From Mycolicibacterium lacusdiani (GTDB lineage Bacteria > Actinomycetota > Actinomycetes > Mycobacteriales > Mycobacteriaceae), in NCBI RefSeq assembly GCF_021916785.1, contig NZ_JAKCFC010000003.1, positions 558,001 to 622,000 of the forward strand: a DNA stretch of 64,000 bases, given 5' to 3'. Shown here one piece after another: positions 1-9,016 of the stretch. A model generated the notes under the pieces. That model did no database searches, was not told where the DNA came from, and saw only the letters and a list, made by a program, of their open reading frames with translations. Both the position numbers and the translations under genes were made by a program. Within the stretch, counting starts at the first letter, position 1. Every line of letters starts with the position of its first letter.

Positions 1-1
1 C

Positions 2-427
2 ACCGCGGCGCGGTTCGTACAGGACTCGCAGTCGCGGTCGCGGCGCGGCGTGATCCGGGGAATGCACGGCAGACGCGGGCGGGGTGAGGCGAAGTTGGTG
101 CGGTGCGCCAACGGCGCGGTGCACGACGTGCTGGTCGATGCCAGACCCGACTCCCCCACGTTCGGCCGCCATGAGGCGTTCACGTTGGATGACAAGGAGT
201 TTCGTCATCTGTACGTGCCGCCGGGGATGCTGCACGGGTTTCAGGCGCTGACCGAGACGGCAGACGTCTGCTATCGCATCGACACGCCGCACGACCCGAG
301 TGAGGACGTCGCCGTCGCTCACGACGACCCCGACCTCGCGCTGGACTGGCCCCTGCCGGTGAGCGTCGTGTCCGCGCGCGACGCCGCGGCGGGTAGCTGG
401 GGAGACCTGCTCACACTGCTGCGCTGA
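2..427 (+). CDS. RmlC-like dTDP-sugar 3,5-epimerase (5' truncated by window edge)
   Basis: The frame is already open at the left edge and stops with TGA at 425-427, so the N-terminus is missing; about 141 residues are visible. They fit the cupin-fold RmlC family, which epimerises C3/C5 of dTDP-4-keto-6-deoxy sugars: a RRGVIRGMHG loop near the visible start (RGLHYQ in classical RmlC, containing the catalytic His) and VPPGMLHGFQAL in the core barrel. The Tyr of LHYQ is absent (MHGR), so it may act at one carbon only or on another nucleotide sugar. It is convergent with the NAD-epimerase gene and their 3' ends overlap by 17 bp. Its company of sugar-nucleotide genes supports a deoxysugar role. 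Family confident, substrate unknown. Confidence 0.8.
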   Translation, partial: TAARFVQDSQSRSRRGVIRGMHGRRGRGEAKLVRCANGAVHDVLVDARPDSPTFGRHEAFTLDDKEFRHLYVPPGMLHGFQALTETADVCYRIDTPHDPSEDVAVAHDDPDLALDWPLPVSVVSARDAAAGSWGDLLTLLR

Positions 428-1445
428 CACCGCGCATCGCCCCGTCGATCGAACCACTCGCCTGCAGCGACTGCAGTCGTGCCAGCCGGGTGAAGTTCCG
501 TTGGAAGTCGTCGGTGGTCAACCCGTACGCGGTGTACGCCTCGTACAGCTCGCGCGCACCGTCGGCGATCGACCACCGGGCCTCGAAGCCGAGTTCGGTT
601 CGCGCCCTGCTGAAGTCGACCCGGTAGGAGCGCGGATCGGCGCCGCTCTCCCCGGTGATCGACAGCATCGCGGCAGGCACGGTGTAGCACACCGCGTCCG
701 CGATCTGGGCGACCGTGACGTTGTTGACCTCGGTGCCAACGTTGTAGGCGCGGCACGACACCACGTCGGCAGGGGCGTCGAGGCACACCGCGAACGCCCG
801 TGCGATGTCGGCGGCGTGAACCAGTGGGCGCCACGGGGTGCCGTCGGAGAGCACCCGCACGACACCGGACAGTACGGCGTGACCCATCAGGTTGTTCAGC
901 ACGATGTCGGCACGCAACCGGGGTGAGAACCCGAACGCCGTTGCGTTGCGCAGGAACACCGGGGTGAAGCGTGCGTCGACGAGCGCGGCGACGTCGTCTT
1001 CGACCCGGACCTTGCTGATCGCGTATGGCGTGATGGGGTTCAGTTCGGCGTCCTCGCCGACGAGGTCACGACCGGCCGCCCCGTACACCGAGCACGTCGA
1101 GGCGTAGAGGAACCGCGAGACGCCGGCTTCCTTGGCCGCGTGGGCCAGTCGCACTGACGCGTGGTGGTTGATGTCGAAGGTGATCTCCGGGGCGAGCGCG
1201 CCCAGTGGGTCGTTGGACAGCGCCGCGAGGTGGATCACGGCGTCGAAGCCCCGAAGGTGCTCGGCGGTGACGTCGCGCAGGTCGACCGGCAGGTTGGGCG
1301 GGTCGACGGGATCGGGGCCAAGCACGCAGTCGGCGAAGTAGCCGTTGTCGAGGCCCGTGACGTCGTGGCCGGCGTCCCGCAGGGCGGGCACCATGACGGT
1401 GCCCAGGTAGCCCTGGTGGCCGGTGACGAGGACGCGCTGGCTCAT
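411..1445 (-). CDS. NAD-dependent nucleotide-sugar epimerase/dehydratase
   Basis: Extended short-chain dehydrogenase of 344 residues. The N-terminal TGHQGYLG (residues 8-15) is the NAD-binding GxxGxxG motif, STCSVYG holds the catalytic Ser, and YAISK (141-145) is the YxxxK pair. This fits UDP/dTDP/CDP-hexose 4-epimerases and reductases. The ATG at 1443-1445 overlaps the TGA of the deacetylase gene upstream (ATGA), so translation is probably coupled; the open frame extends further upstream but that part overlaps the deacetylase. It is the last gene of a four-gene minus-strand cassette. Which sugar it acts on cannot be read from the sequence. Confidence 0.88.
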   Translation of the reverse strand: MSQRVLVTGHQGYLGTVMVPALRDAGHDVTGLDNGYFADCVLGPDPVDPPNLPVDLRDVTAEHLRGFDAVIHLAALSNDPLGALAPEITFDINHHASVRLAHAAKEAGVSRFLYASTCSVYGAAGRDLVGEDAELNPITPYAISKVRVEDDVAALVDARFTPVFLRNATAFGFSPRLRADIVLNNLMGHAVLSGVVRVLSDGTPWRPLVHAADIARAFAVCLDAPADVVSCRAYNVGTEVNNVTVAQIADAVCYTVPAAMLSITGESGADPRSYRVDFSRARTELGFEARWSIADGARELYEAYTAYGLTTDDFQRNFTRLARLQSLQASGSIDGAMRGVSAAV

Positions 1446-2095
1446 GTGTTCGCTCCAAGGGTCATGATCGTCTTGTCCACCACGAACGCCTCGGCGTGCG
1501 GGCTGCGGCACTGCACGCCGCGCAACCGGGACAGGCCGAGGAACGACAGGTCGTCGAACCAGTCCCGGCCCACCTGGGACGGGTAGTGCTCGTGCAGCAG
1601 CTTCACCTTCTCCTCGGCGATCTGCGTGCCGAGTGGATGAAACACGTTGGGGGTCGGGGTGTCCGTCTCCCACTTGAGGATCTCGTAGCCCAGCGTCAGG
1701 TGATCGCGGAACTCCGTCGGCACCAGTTCGGCGAGCAGCCGGTGGTCCTGGTGGGCGTCATTGCGCTGGGTGGCGAACACCACGTCGGGTTCGCAGGTGC
1801 GCCGAAAGTCCGCCAGCGCCTGCTTGATCCGATCCCAGTGGTGCGGGGCGCGGCCGTCGGGCAGGTCGAGCACGGTCAGCGCGACCGTGGCGCCGGGGCA
1901 GAACGCCTCGAGCGCCGCGCGTTCCTCGGCCTCGCGTTCGGTGCCACCGCCGCTGAGCACCAGCGCGTGCACCCGCAGGCCGGGACGCGACCGCGCCAGG
2001 GTCAGCAGCGTGCCGCCCATCCCGATGGCGATGTCGTCGCAGTGCGCACCGAGCACCGCGATCTCGGTGAGATCGCCTGCCTGCAGGGAGATCAC
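1442..2095 (-). CDS. PIG-L (LmbE-like) family zinc deacetylase
   Basis: Protein of 217 residues with the two metal-binding signatures of the GlcNAc-PI / mycothiol-type deacetylases: AHCDD at 17-21 (AHPDD in classical members) and DAHQDH at 113-118 (HPDH-like). Members hydrolyse N-acetyl groups of aminosugars or related substrates. The GTG start at 2093-2095 overlaps the TGA of the nucleotidyltransferase gene, and its own stop overlaps the start of the epimerase, so it sits tightly inside one operon. The setting suggests deacetylation of an N-acylated nucleotide sugar or glycoside rather than the mycothiol precursor, although mshA does lie about 5.6 kb away in the window. Confidence 0.88.
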   Translation of the reverse strand: MISLQAGDLTEIAVLGAHCDDIAIGMGGTLLTLARSRPGLRVHALVLSGGGTEREAEERAALEAFCPGATVALTVLDLPDGRAPHHWDRIKQALADFRRTCEPDVVFATQRNDAHQDHRLLAELVPTEFRDHLTLGYEILKWETDTPTPNVFHPLGTQIAEEKVKLLHEHYPSQVGRDWFDDLSFLGLSRLRGVQCRSPHAEAFVVDKTIMTLGANT

Positions 2096-2898
2096 GTGAC
2101 CGCGAACTCCGGGACGGCATCCTTGGCGTGCTCCCAGAGCATCCACGGCCGGTCGCCGCGCGCGTATCCCGCGTCGAGTTCGGCCCGCTCCTTGAAGGTG
2201 TCGGCCGGCTTCCAGAAGCCGAGGTGCTTGTACCCGTGCAGCCTGCCCTGGGCGGCCAGCGCGCCGCAGACGTCCTCCACGAGGTCGCAGTCCTCGGTGA
2301 GCATGTTCAGGACCTCGTTCGACAGGACGAAGAAGCCGCCGTTCTCCCAGATGGGCAGCCGCGACACCGGCGTGATCCCGGTGACCGCGCCGGAACTCTC
2401 GATGTCGACGCAGTGGAACGACGACTGCGGCGGAACGACGAGCATGGAGGCCGCGGCGCCGGATTCGCGCACCTCGTCGATGATCTCGTTCATTGGGGCG
2501 TCGGTCAGCACGTCGGAGTAGTTCGCCAGGAAGTACTCCTCGTCCTCCACGAACGGCTTGACGCGGCGCAGCCGCTCGCCGATCGGCGACTCCGGGCCGG
2601 TGTCGACGAACGTGATCGACCAGTCGCTGATGTCGGACTGCAGCAGTTCCACCTGGCCGCCGCGGATGACGAAGTCGTTGGACACCGACTCCTGGTACGA
2701 GAGGAAGTAGTTCTTGATGTGCGCGGCGCCGTAGCCGAGGCACAGGATGAAGTCCTTGTGTCCGAAGTGCGCGTAGTAGCGCATGACGTGCCAGATCAAT
2801 GGCCGCGGCCCGATCATCTGCATGGGCTTGGGGATCGTGTCGTCATCCCCGTTGCGCATCCGCATTCCGTAACCGCCGCAGAACAGAACGACCTTCAC
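2092..2898 (-). CDS. Sugar-1-phosphate nucleotidyltransferase (RfbF/glucose-1-phosphate cytidylyltransferase-like)
   Basis: 268 residues starting GTG at 2896-2898, which overlaps the TGA of the methyltransferase gene by 4 bp. The N-terminus FCGGYGMRMR is the nucleotide-binding signature (GGxGTRL in relatives) and IPKPMQMIG carries the conserved KP(M). The run IWHVMRYYAHFG followed by CLGY resembles RfbF-type glucose-1-phosphate cytidylyltransferases more than RmlA. SPIGERLRRVK and YSDVLTD are further family landmarks, and FGFWKPAD-like text (LGFWKPADT) near the end is typical. The reaction would be NTP + hexose-1-phosphate giving NDP-hexose, committing a sugar to the pathway encoded by its neighbours. 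NTP preference is uncertain. Confidence 0.85.
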   Translation of the reverse strand: MKVVLFCGGYGMRMRNGDDDTIPKPMQMIGPRPLIWHVMRYYAHFGHKDFILCLGYGAAHIKNYFLSYQESVSNDFVIRGGQVELLQSDISDWSITFVDTGPESPIGERLRRVKPFVEDEEYFLANYSDVLTDAPMNEIIDEVRESGAAASMLVVPPQSSFHCVDIESSGAVTGITPVSRLPIWENGGFFVLSNEVLNMLTEDCDLVEDVCGALAAQGRLHGYKHLGFWKPADTFKERAELDAGYARGDRPWMLWEHAKDAVPEFAVT

Positions 2899-4139
2899 GA
2901 GTGTGCCCCCTTGTTTGGCTCCACGACGTGGAGGTTTGGTAGCGGGTAGACGAGCTGAGCGCCCCACTCCGCGGTGTAGGCCAACTGGGCGGTGATCTCC
3001 GCCTCGAGGTTCCACGGCAGCACGACGATGACGTCGGGCCGGTCCTTGTCGAGCACCTCGACCGGGTGGACCGGGATGCGCGCGCCGGGGGTGAACTTGC
3101 CGTGCTTGTATGGATTTCGGTCGACGAGGTACTCGACGAGGTCGGACCGGATGCCGCAGTAGTTCAGCAGCGTGTTGCCCTTGCCGGGTGCGCCGTAACC
3201 CACCACTCGCTTGCCCGCCGCGCGGCAGTCGAGCAGGAAGCCCAGCAGCTGCTGACGCTGGCGCTCCACCCGCTGCTGCAGACCGACGTAGCCCGCGACG
3301 TCGTGCAGGCCTGCGTCGGCCTCGATCGCCAGTGCGTCGGCGACCCGCGCGCTGGGCGAACCCGCGGCCGCGTATGGCCGCGCCCACAACCGGATAGAGC
3401 CGCCGTGGGTCTCGATGAGTTCGACGTCGACCACGGTCAGGCCCGCGGTGGCGAGCGCATTGGTCGCCGACGCCACGGTGTAGTACTGGAAGTGTTCGTG
3501 GTAGATCGTGTCGTACTGGGCCTGCGTGATCAGGGCGAGCGCGTGGTGCACCTCGATCGAGACCCAGCCGTCGTCGGCGACCAGGGCCCGCAGGCCGCGG
3601 GTGAACCCGAGCACGTCCGGGATGTGCGCGTAGACGTTGTTGGCCACCACCAGATCGGCAGGGCCGTGCTCGTCGCGCACCCGCTGACCGGCTGCCTCGT
3701 CGAGGAACGCCGTGACCGTCGGGACGCCGCGTTCGACGGCAGCGGCGCCCACGTTGACCGACGGCTCGATGCCGAGGCACCGTATTCCGGCGTCCAGCAC
3801 GTGGCGCAGGAGGTAGCCGTCGTTGCTGGCGACCTCGACGACAAATGATTCACCGTTGAGATTCAAGCGGTCGACGGCGTCGGTGACGAACCCGCGCGCG
3901 TGCTCCACCCAGCTGTCGGAGAACGACGAGAAGTAGGCGTACTCGGTGAAGGTGTCCTCAGGGGTGATGAGCGCGGGGATCTGCAGCAGCAGGCAATCGG
4001 CGCAGACCCTCAGGTGCAGTGGGTAGGTGACTTCGGCCTGTTCAAGCGCCTGATCGTCGAGCAGCTTCTCGCACGGCGGCGTCGCACCGAGGTCGAGCAC
4101 ACTGAGCAGTTGGTCTGATTCACACACTCGGCACGGCAC
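2895..4139 (-). CDS. SAM-dependent sugar C-methyltransferase-like protein (zinc-binding N-terminus)
   Basis: 414 residues in the three-part layout of TylCIII/NovU-type NDP-sugar C-methyltransferases. An N-terminal zinc knuckle has Cys3, Cys6, Cys46 and Cys49 (CADC); the SAM-binding core has VVEVASNDGYLL near residue 100-111; a C-terminal domain contains VVGYGAPGKGNT and DRNPYKHGKF and ends in a Rossmann-like part. These enzymes add a methyl branch to a 4-keto sugar. It is the first gene of the minus-strand cassette; the 197-bp gap before regX3 should hold the promoter. Together the four genes could build a branched, possibly N-modified nucleotide sugar. Function is inferred from the family. 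Confidence 0.85.
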   Translation of the reverse strand: MPCRVCESDQLLSVLDLGATPPCEKLLDDQALEQAEVTYPLHLRVCADCLLLQIPALITPEDTFTEYAYFSSFSDSWVEHARGFVTDAVDRLNLNGESFVVEVASNDGYLLRHVLDAGIRCLGIEPSVNVGAAAVERGVPTVTAFLDEAAGQRVRDEHGPADLVVANNVYAHIPDVLGFTRGLRALVADDGWVSIEVHHALALITQAQYDTIYHEHFQYYTVASATNALATAGLTVVDVELIETHGGSIRLWARPYAAAGSPSARVADALAIEADAGLHDVAGYVGLQQRVERQRQQLLGFLLDCRAAGKRVVGYGAPGKGNTLLNYCGIRSDLVEYLVDRNPYKHGKFTPGARIPVHPVEVLDKDRPDVIVVLPWNLEAEITAQLAYTAEWGAQLVYPLPNLHVVEPNKGAHS

Positions 4140-4336
4140 GGGCGGACCTTTGCTTCCGACTCGACGTCCAGGGCGCGTGTCCCCGGTCGGGTCCGCGCGG
4201 TGCCGTGCGTCCGCGATGGCCGAAGAGCCCCCCGCAGCGCGTGGCTACGAGAGTGAGAGTAGCAAGGTCTAGCTAAGTTGGCGAACGTTGCTAGAAATGC
4301 ACGCTCGCGACTTTTTCAGAGAACGGATGTCGGGGG
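4140..4336. promoter_or_regulatory. Intergenic region: regX3 3' end and sugar-cassette promoter region
   Basis: 197 bp without a gene. An inverted pair TAGCAA (4260-4265) / TTGCTA (4288-4293) is separated by 22 nt. Within it, on the minus strand, lies GTTCGCC, one match to the variant half-site seen upstream of senX3. I see no strong intrinsic terminator for regX3 and no clear -35/-10 pair. The region probably carries the cassette promoter, but this is inference from its position. Confidence 0.35.
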
Positions 4337-5023
4337 TCAACCCTCGAGCTTGTAGCCGAGGCCCCGCACGGTGACGAGGTGGACGGGGTTGGCGGGGTCG
4401 GACTCGATCTTGCTGCGCAGGCGCTTGACGTGGACGTCGAGGGTCTTCGTGTCGCCGACGTAGTCGGCACCCCACACCCGGTCGATCAACTGGCCGCGGG
4501 TGAGTACCCGTCCGCTGTTGCGCATGAGGTATTCGAGGAGGTCGAATTCCTTGAGCGGCAACGTGATCGGGTCACCGTCGACCGACACGATGTGCCGCTC
4601 GACGTCCATCCGGACGGGGCCGGCCTCGAGCACGCCATCGGCGATGCCGGATTCGTCGGGGTCCGCCCCCCTGCGCAGCACCGCGCGGATGCGGGCGATC
4701 AGTTCGCGTGCCGAGTACGGCTTGGTGACGTAGTCGTCGGCGCCGAGCTCGAGGCCCACCACCTTGTCGATCTCGCTGTCGCGCGCGGTGACCATGATCA
4801 CAGGCACGCTGGAGCGCGAACGCAGTTGTTTGCAGACGTCCGTTCCGCTCATACCGGGCAGCATCAGGTCGAGCAGCACGATGTCGGCACCGGACCGCTC
4901 GAACTCGGCAAGCGCGGACGGGCCGTCGGTGACGACCGTCGCCTCGAAGCCCTCCTTGCGCAGCAGGAACGCCAGCGGGTCCGCCAGCGACTCTTCGTCT
5001 TCCACGATCAACACACTGGTCAT
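4337..5023 (-). CDS. regX3: Two-component response regulator RegX3 (OmpR/PhoB family)
   Basis: 228 residues. Receiver domain with acidic pair ED at 8-9 and phospho-acceptor Asp52 in [11 protein letters not shown], conserved Thr (VTARD) and Lys (TKPYSA). The C-terminal winged helix holds the recognition helix [10 protein letters not shown] and ends [12 protein letters not shown]. In mycobacteria RegX3 is activated by SenX3 at low phosphate and drives pst, phoA-type and other phosphate-starvation genes through GTTCACC half-sites. The start overlaps the end of senX3 by 4 bp, so the pair is translationally coupled. M. tuberculosis has a MIRU repeat between these genes; this genome has none. Confidence 0.97.
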   Translation of the reverse strand: MTSVLIVEDEESLADPLAFLLRKEGFEATVVTDGPSALAEFERSGADIVLLDLMLPGMSGTDVCKQLRSRSSVPVIMVTARDSEIDKVVGLELGADDYVTKPYSARELIARIRAVLRRGADPDESGIADGVLEAGPVRMDVERHIVSVDGDPITLPLKEFDLLEYLMRNSGRVLTRGQLIDRVWGADYVGDTKTLDVHVKRLRSKIESDPANPVHLVTVRGLGYKLEG

Positions 5024-6216
5024 TTGAGCTCTAGGCCCTCTCGTTCGTCATGCTCGTCTGGGTCGTGGTGGTAGGGATAGGCCGGTATCGACAGCGTGAA
5101 CGTCGACCCGGTGCCCGGCTGACTCCACAGCCGGATGGATCCGTTGTGGTTGGCCGCGACGTGCTTCACGATCGCGAGCCCCAACCCCGTGCCGCCGGTG
5201 GCCCGGGACCGCGCCTTGTCGGCGCGGAAGAACCGCTCGAACACCCGCTCCTGGTCGGCGCGGGCGATGCCGATGCCGCGGTCGGTCACGGCGATCTCGA
5301 CGTCGTCGCCTCTGCGCCTGCGCGAGATCGACACCGGAGATCCCTTCGGCGAGTAGTTGATCGCGTTGGAGACCAGGTTCGCCAGCGCGGTGACCAGCAG
5401 CGCCTGGTCGCCGTAGACCCGATAGCCGGTGGGAGCGTCCGTGGTGATCTCGATGTCGGCGTTGTCCGCGGCCACTTTGTAGCGCGACAGTGCCTCGTTG
5501 ACCACCGTGTCGACGTCGACCGCGTCGAGTTCGGGCAACGGCTCGGCGCCCTGCAGGCGGGACAGCTCGATGAGTTCGCCGACCATGTTCGCCAGTCGGT
5601 TGGACTCGATGACCATCCGGTCGGCGAACCGGGTCACGGTCTCCGGGTCGTCGGCCGACGCCTGCAGCGCCTCGGCCAGCAGCCCCATCGCACCCACCGG
5701 CGTCTTCAGTTCGTGGCTGACGTTGGCGACGAAGTCCCTGCGGGTGGCCTCCATCCGCGCATGCTCCGACTGATCGTCGACGTAGACCACCGCGAAGCGG
5801 CGATCGTCCTCGGTCAGCAGCCGGACGTGACCGCGCACGTGCAGCCCCGACCTGCCGGGGTTCTGCCTGCGCGCGGGCGAGAGGTCGACCTCGACGTCTT
5901 CGCCGGTGGCGAGCGTGCGCTGCGCGGCGGCCCAGGCACGGTCGTCGAGCAGCCGGTCACGGACCAGACCGAGTTCCTTGGCCTGGTCGTTGATGAAGAC
6001 CACGTCACGGTAGACGTCGACCACCACGATTCCCACCGGGGAGAGCGCCACGACGTGCTGCAGCATCTCCGAGATCGTGATGCCCGCCTGATCGGCGGTG
6101 CGGCGCTGCCGGCGGTCGCGAATACGCGGTACCAGCACCGCTCCGATCGCTGCGCCGAGCGCCAGCGCGAGCAGTGCCACGACTGCCGTCAACAGCAGTG
6201 CGGACGCCACACTCAC
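5020..6216 (-). CDS. senX3: Sensor histidine kinase SenX3
   Basis: About 398 residues: a hydrophobic N-terminus with two closely spaced membrane helices and almost no periplasmic loop, a PAS-like segment (roughly 48-150), the phospho-acceptor His in [11 protein letters not shown] (about 168), and a catalytic ATPase domain with N, G1 (DRGIGI), F (FERFFR) and G2 ([10 protein letters not shown]) boxes. It phosphorylates RegX3 when phosphate is scarce. I chose the GTG at 6214-6216 because it aligns with the known SenX3 N-terminus and lies 6 nt after a TACGAT -10 hexamer (6228-6223), which suggests a leaderless mRNA. A TTG at 6222 is the alternative start. Confidence 0.96.
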   Translation of the reverse strand: MSVASALLLTAVVALLALALGAAIGAVLVPRIRDRRQRRTADQAGITISEMLQHVVALSPVGIVVVDVYRDVVFINDQAKELGLVRDRLLDDRAWAAAQRTLATGEDVEVDLSPARRQNPGRSGLHVRGHVRLLTEDDRRFAVVYVDDQSEHARMEATRRDFVANVSHELKTPVGAMGLLAEALQASADDPETVTRFADRMVIESNRLANMVGELIELSRLQGAEPLPELDAVDVDTVVNEALSRYKVAADNADIEITTDAPTGYRVYGDQALLVTALANLVSNAINYSPKGSPVSISRRRRGDDVEIAVTDRGIGIARADQERVFERFFRADKARSRATGGTGLGLAIVKHVAANHNGSIRLWSQPGTGSTFTLSIPAYPYHHDPDEHDEREGLELK

Positions 6217-6222
6217 GGGCAA

Positions 6223-6242
6223 ATCGTACGCACCGGGTGAAC
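6223..6242 (-). promoter_or_regulatory. senX3 promoter: -10 hexamer with adjoining GTTCACC half-site
   Basis: On the minus strand, TACGAT occupies 6228-6223, six bases before the chosen GTG. A GTTCACC half-site lies at 6242-6236, next to the position where a -35 would fall. This is the half-site recognised by RegX3, so autoregulation is expected. The hexamer and half-site are seen directly; the transcription start is inferred. Confidence 0.55.
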
Positions 6243-6301
6243 GTCATCCCAGCAGCGTGCGGCCAATTCGGGACAAGTCACAAACCCAAACACAGGAGTT
6301 C

Positions 6302-6336
6302 GGTCGCCGTTCACCCGAGTTCACCCGCTGTTCGCC
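6302..6336 (+). promoter_or_regulatory. RegX3 box array upstream of senX3
   Basis: Three evenly spaced direct repeats on the plus strand: GTTCACC at 6309-6315, GTTCACC at 6319-6325 and GTTCGCC at 6330-6336, with a weaker GGTCGCC at 6302-6308. The 10-11 bp period puts them on one face of the helix, as for PhoB/OmpR-type binding. GTTCACC is the published RegX3 half-site in M. smegmatis. The array lies in the gap between gpm1 and senX3. Confidence 0.7.
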
Positions 6337-6360
6337 ACGGAGGTGTCCGTTGGCGCCGGG

Positions 6361-7110
6361 TTACTTGGCGCCCTGGGCGGCCACCGCGGCCGCACCCGCC
6401 GCGGCGGCGTCCGGATCGAGGTACCGGCCACCGGGCACGGTGGGCTTGAGATCCGCGTCGAGTTCGTAGACCAGCGGGATGCCGGTCGGGATGTTGAGCC
6501 CGACGACGTCGGCGTCGGACATCCCGTCGAGGTACTTGACCAGTGCGCGCAGCGAGTTGCCGTGCGCGGCGATCATCACGGTCCGGTCGGCACGCAGATC
6601 CGGCACGATCGTCTGCTCGTAGTACGGCACGAAGCGAGCCACCACGTCGGCGAGGCACTCGGTGAGCGGGCCGCCATCGATGTCGGCGTACCGCGCCTCG
6701 GCGTCCTGGCTGAACTCACTGCCCTTCTCGATCGGCGGTGGCGGCGTGTCATAGCTGCGTCGCCACGCCATGAACTGCTCTTCCCCGTACTTCTCCTTGG
6801 TCGCCGCCTTGTCGAGGCCCTGCAGCGCGCCGTAGTGCCGCTCGTTGAGCCGCCAGTTGCGGTGCACCGGGATCCAGTGCCGGTCGGCCTTGTCCAGCGC
6901 GAGGTTGGCGGTGGTGATGGCCCTGCGCAGCAGCGAGGTGTACAGCACGTCGGGCAGAACGCCCTCGGCGGCGAGCAGCGTGCCGCCGCGCGCGGCCTCG
7001 GCCCTGCCCTTGTCCGTGAGGTCGACGTCCACCCAACCGGTGAACAGGTTCAGCGCGTTCCATTCGCTCTCGCCATGGCGGAGCAGCACCAGCGTGGCCA
7101 TGGCGACCAT
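6361..7110 (-). CDS. gpm1: 2,3-bisphosphoglycerate-dependent phosphoglycerate mutase
   Basis: 249 residues. The catalytic phospho-histidine lies in [12 protein letters not shown] near the N-terminus, the second catalytic His in [12 protein letters not shown], and the family signatures [13 protein letters not shown] and [10 protein letters not shown] are intact. It interconverts 3- and 2-phosphoglycerate in glycolysis and gluconeogenesis. ATG at 7110 is used; an in-frame ATG at 7101 gives MATLVLL and is equally plausible. It lies between senX3 and the YbjN-like gene in the order conserved in M. tuberculosis (Rv0489). Possible control by the adjacent phosphate-sensing pair is unproven. Confidence 0.97.
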   Translation of the reverse strand: MVAMATLVLLRHGESEWNALNLFTGWVDVDLTDKGRAEAARGGTLLAAEGVLPDVLYTSLLRRAITTANLALDKADRHWIPVHRNWRLNERHYGALQGLDKAATKEKYGEEQFMAWRRSYDTPPPPIEKGSEFSQDAEARYADIDGGPLTECLADVVARFVPYYEQTIVPDLRADRTVMIAAHGNSLRALVKYLDGMSDADVVGLNIPTGIPLVYELDADLKPTVPGGRYLDPDAAAAGAAAVAAQGAK

Positions 7111-7144
7111 CCTGTCACGGAGTCAGCGCTCGGTCCCCGCGATG

Positions 7145-7663
7145 TCAGTCGTCGTCGTGGTCCTCGATGAGGTGCTCGAACGCCTTGAGGTTCTTGAGCG
7201 ACTCGCCGCGGGCGACGCGCCACTCCCATTCCTTCTGGATCGAGGTGCGAAAGCCCAGTTCCAGCAGGGTGTTGAAGTCGGAGTCGACGGCCTCGAGCAC
7301 CTGGCCGAGGACCCGGTCCACCTCGTCGGGCGTTACGGCGTGCAGCGCCATGTGCCCCACCAGGTAGATGTCGCCGACCTTGTCGAGCGTGTAGGCCACG
7401 CCGTACAGCTTGCGATTGCGGCGCAGCATGAAGCCGTAGACGCCCTCGTTGTTCTCGTCGGGCCTGCGGCAGACGAACGCCTCGACCCGCACCGAGTGCT
7501 CGCCGATGCGCAACAGGGTGTTCGTCTTGAGCTTGCGCTCCCCGGGCAGCGCCACCACGACGCCGGGTTGTCCGTTGCTTGCGCTCTCGTGGAACGTGTA
7601 CTCGAGATCGTGCTCGGAGAGCGTGTTCTCGATGGTCTGGCGGACGTCCTCGGTGACGCTCAC
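7145..7663 (-). CDS. YbjN-domain protein (Rv0487-like)
   Basis: 172 residues beginning GTG at 7661-7663, whose GTGA overlaps the mshA stop. No signal peptide or membrane helix is apparent. The fold resembles the YbjN / bacterial sensory-transduction chaperone-like family: an N-terminal helix, then beta strands with GVVVALPGE and [12 protein letters not shown], and a C-terminal helix ending in an Asp/His-rich tail (EDHDDD). The molecular role is unknown. Its overlap with mshA is conserved in mycobacteria, so it may belong to redox homeostasis, but this rests only on context. Confidence 0.85.
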   Translation of the reverse strand: MSVTEDVRQTIENTLSEHDLEYTFHESASNGQPGVVVALPGERKLKTNTLLRIGEHSVRVEAFVCRRPDENNEGVYGFMLRRNRKLYGVAYTLDKVGDIYLVGHMALHAVTPDEVDRVLGQVLEAVDSDFNTLLELGFRTSIQKEWEWRVARGESLKNLKAFEHLIEDHDDD

Positions 7664-8967
7664 GCGCGCACCCCGCGTCGGATCGAGAGCCGGCGCCGGT
7701 CTCGCCGCGGCGGCGGTTCGACGCGCTGATGCCGCGCCCGGTAGTCGGTGATGGCGCGGCCGTAGCTGGCCAGCAGCCCGTCGACGGTGTGGCCCCAGGA
7801 GAAGGTCGCGGCGTGCGCCTGGGCGGCCGACGACATCGCCTGGCGGTCGCCGGCGAGCACGCCGTCGATCGCGGCGGCCCAGTCGTCGGCGTCGTGGGTG
7901 GCGACCAACGTGCCCGTGACGCCGTCGCGCACCGCGACGGGCAGGCCGCCGACGGCAGCGGCGACCACGGGGGTGCCGCACGCCTGCGCCTCGACGGCCA
8001 CCAGCCCGAAGGATTCGGCATGGCTGGGGATGGCCACCACGTCGGCGGCGCGATAGACGTCGACCAGGCGGTCACGGCTCTGCGGGGGGAGGAAGGTCAC
8101 CCGGTCGGTGATACCCAGCTCTTCGGCAAGCCGAACCAATCCCTCGGGATTGGCGGCGCTACCGGTGTCGGCGCGCGTGACGACACCCGATCCGGACGCA
8201 CCGCCTGCGATCACGACGCGCACTCCCGGGACCTTGGCGGCGGCACGCAGCAGGACGTCGGGCGCCTTGAGCGGCTGGATGCGGCCCACGAACGCGACGA
8301 TCGGCTCCTCGCCGGGGATGCCGAGACCCGCACGGGCCGCGCGCTCGTCGCCGGGGGTGAACATCGCGAGGTCGACGCCCGGGTGCACCACGTCGATGCG
8401 CCCGGGATCGGCGCGATGCAATGAAACCAGTTCTCGCGCTTCGTATTCGGTGTTCACGATCAGGCGGTCGGCCTCGTCGACCACCTGCTGCTCACCGACC
8501 GACCGCAGCGGCGGCTCGGGCCTGTCCCCCTCGGCAAGCGACGCGTTCTTCACCGCGGCCAGGGTGTGCGCGGTGTGGACCAGCGGCACGGCCCAGCGGT
8601 CGCGGGCCAGCCAGCCCACCTGACCGGAGAGCCAGTAGTGGGAGTGGACGACGTCGTAGTACCCGGGTTCGTGGGTCGCCTCGGCGCGCAGCACCCCCGC
8701 CGTGAACGCACACAGCTGGGTGGGCAGGTCGTTCTTGTCGAGCCCCTCGAACGGTCCGGCGACGACGTTGCGCACCAGCACGCCGGGTGCGACCCGCACG
8801 ATCGGCGGGTCGGTCGAGGCGGTGGCCCTGGTGAAGATCTCGACGTCGACGCCGCGGCGGGCGAGTTCCAACGCGCTCTGCAGCACGTAGACGTTCATGC
8901 CGCCTGCATCACCGGTTCCCGGCTGCGCCAGGGGCGAGGTATGGACCGACAGGACGGCGACGCGCAC
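7660..8967 (-). CDS. mshA: D-inositol-3-phosphate glycosyltransferase MshA
   Basis: 435 residues, GT-B fold family GT4. It transfers GlcNAc from UDP-GlcNAc to 1-L-myo-inositol-1-phosphate, the first step of mycothiol synthesis. The N-terminus [19 protein letters not shown] is the donor/acceptor loop almost unchanged from characterised MshA. The C-terminal half holds [12 protein letters not shown] and the E-x7-E motif region [22 protein letters not shown] at 8965-8967 is preceded by AGGATGAGG. The M. tuberculosis protein has a longer N-terminal extension that is absent here. It is transcribed with the YbjN-like gene (4-bp overlap). Confidence 0.97.
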   Translation of the reverse strand: MRVAVLSVHTSPLAQPGTGDAGGMNVYVLQSALELARRGVDVEIFTRATASTDPPIVRVAPGVLVRNVVAGPFEGLDKNDLPTQLCAFTAGVLRAEATHEPGYYDVVHSHYWLSGQVGWLARDRWAVPLVHTAHTLAAVKNASLAEGDRPEPPLRSVGEQQVVDEADRLIVNTEYEARELVSLHRADPGRIDVVHPGVDLAMFTPGDERAARAGLGIPGEEPIVAFVGRIQPLKAPDVLLRAAAKVPGVRVVIAGGASGSGVVTRADTGSAANPEGLVRLAEELGITDRVTFLPPQSRDRLVDVYRAADVVAIPSHAESFGLVAVEAQACGTPVVAAAVGGLPVAVRDGVTGTLVATHDADDWAAAIDGVLAGDRQAMSSAAQAHAATFSWGHTVDGLLASYGRAITDYRARHQRVEPPPRRDRRRLSIRRGVRA

Positions 8968-9016
8968 ACCTCATCCTTACACCGGTGCGGATCCGGCCTC
9001 GTCGCCCGGTCGCGTC

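Noticed and set aside
2092-3780. 562-codon version of the nucleotidyltransferase frame.
   Set aside because: The part upstream of 2898 overlaps the methyltransferase gene in another frame and lacks domain text; the GTG at 2898 gives the family N-terminus.
5020-5023. A MIRU-type repeat between senX3 and regX3, as in M. tuberculosis.
   Set aside because: The two genes overlap by 4 bp here, so there is no room for one.
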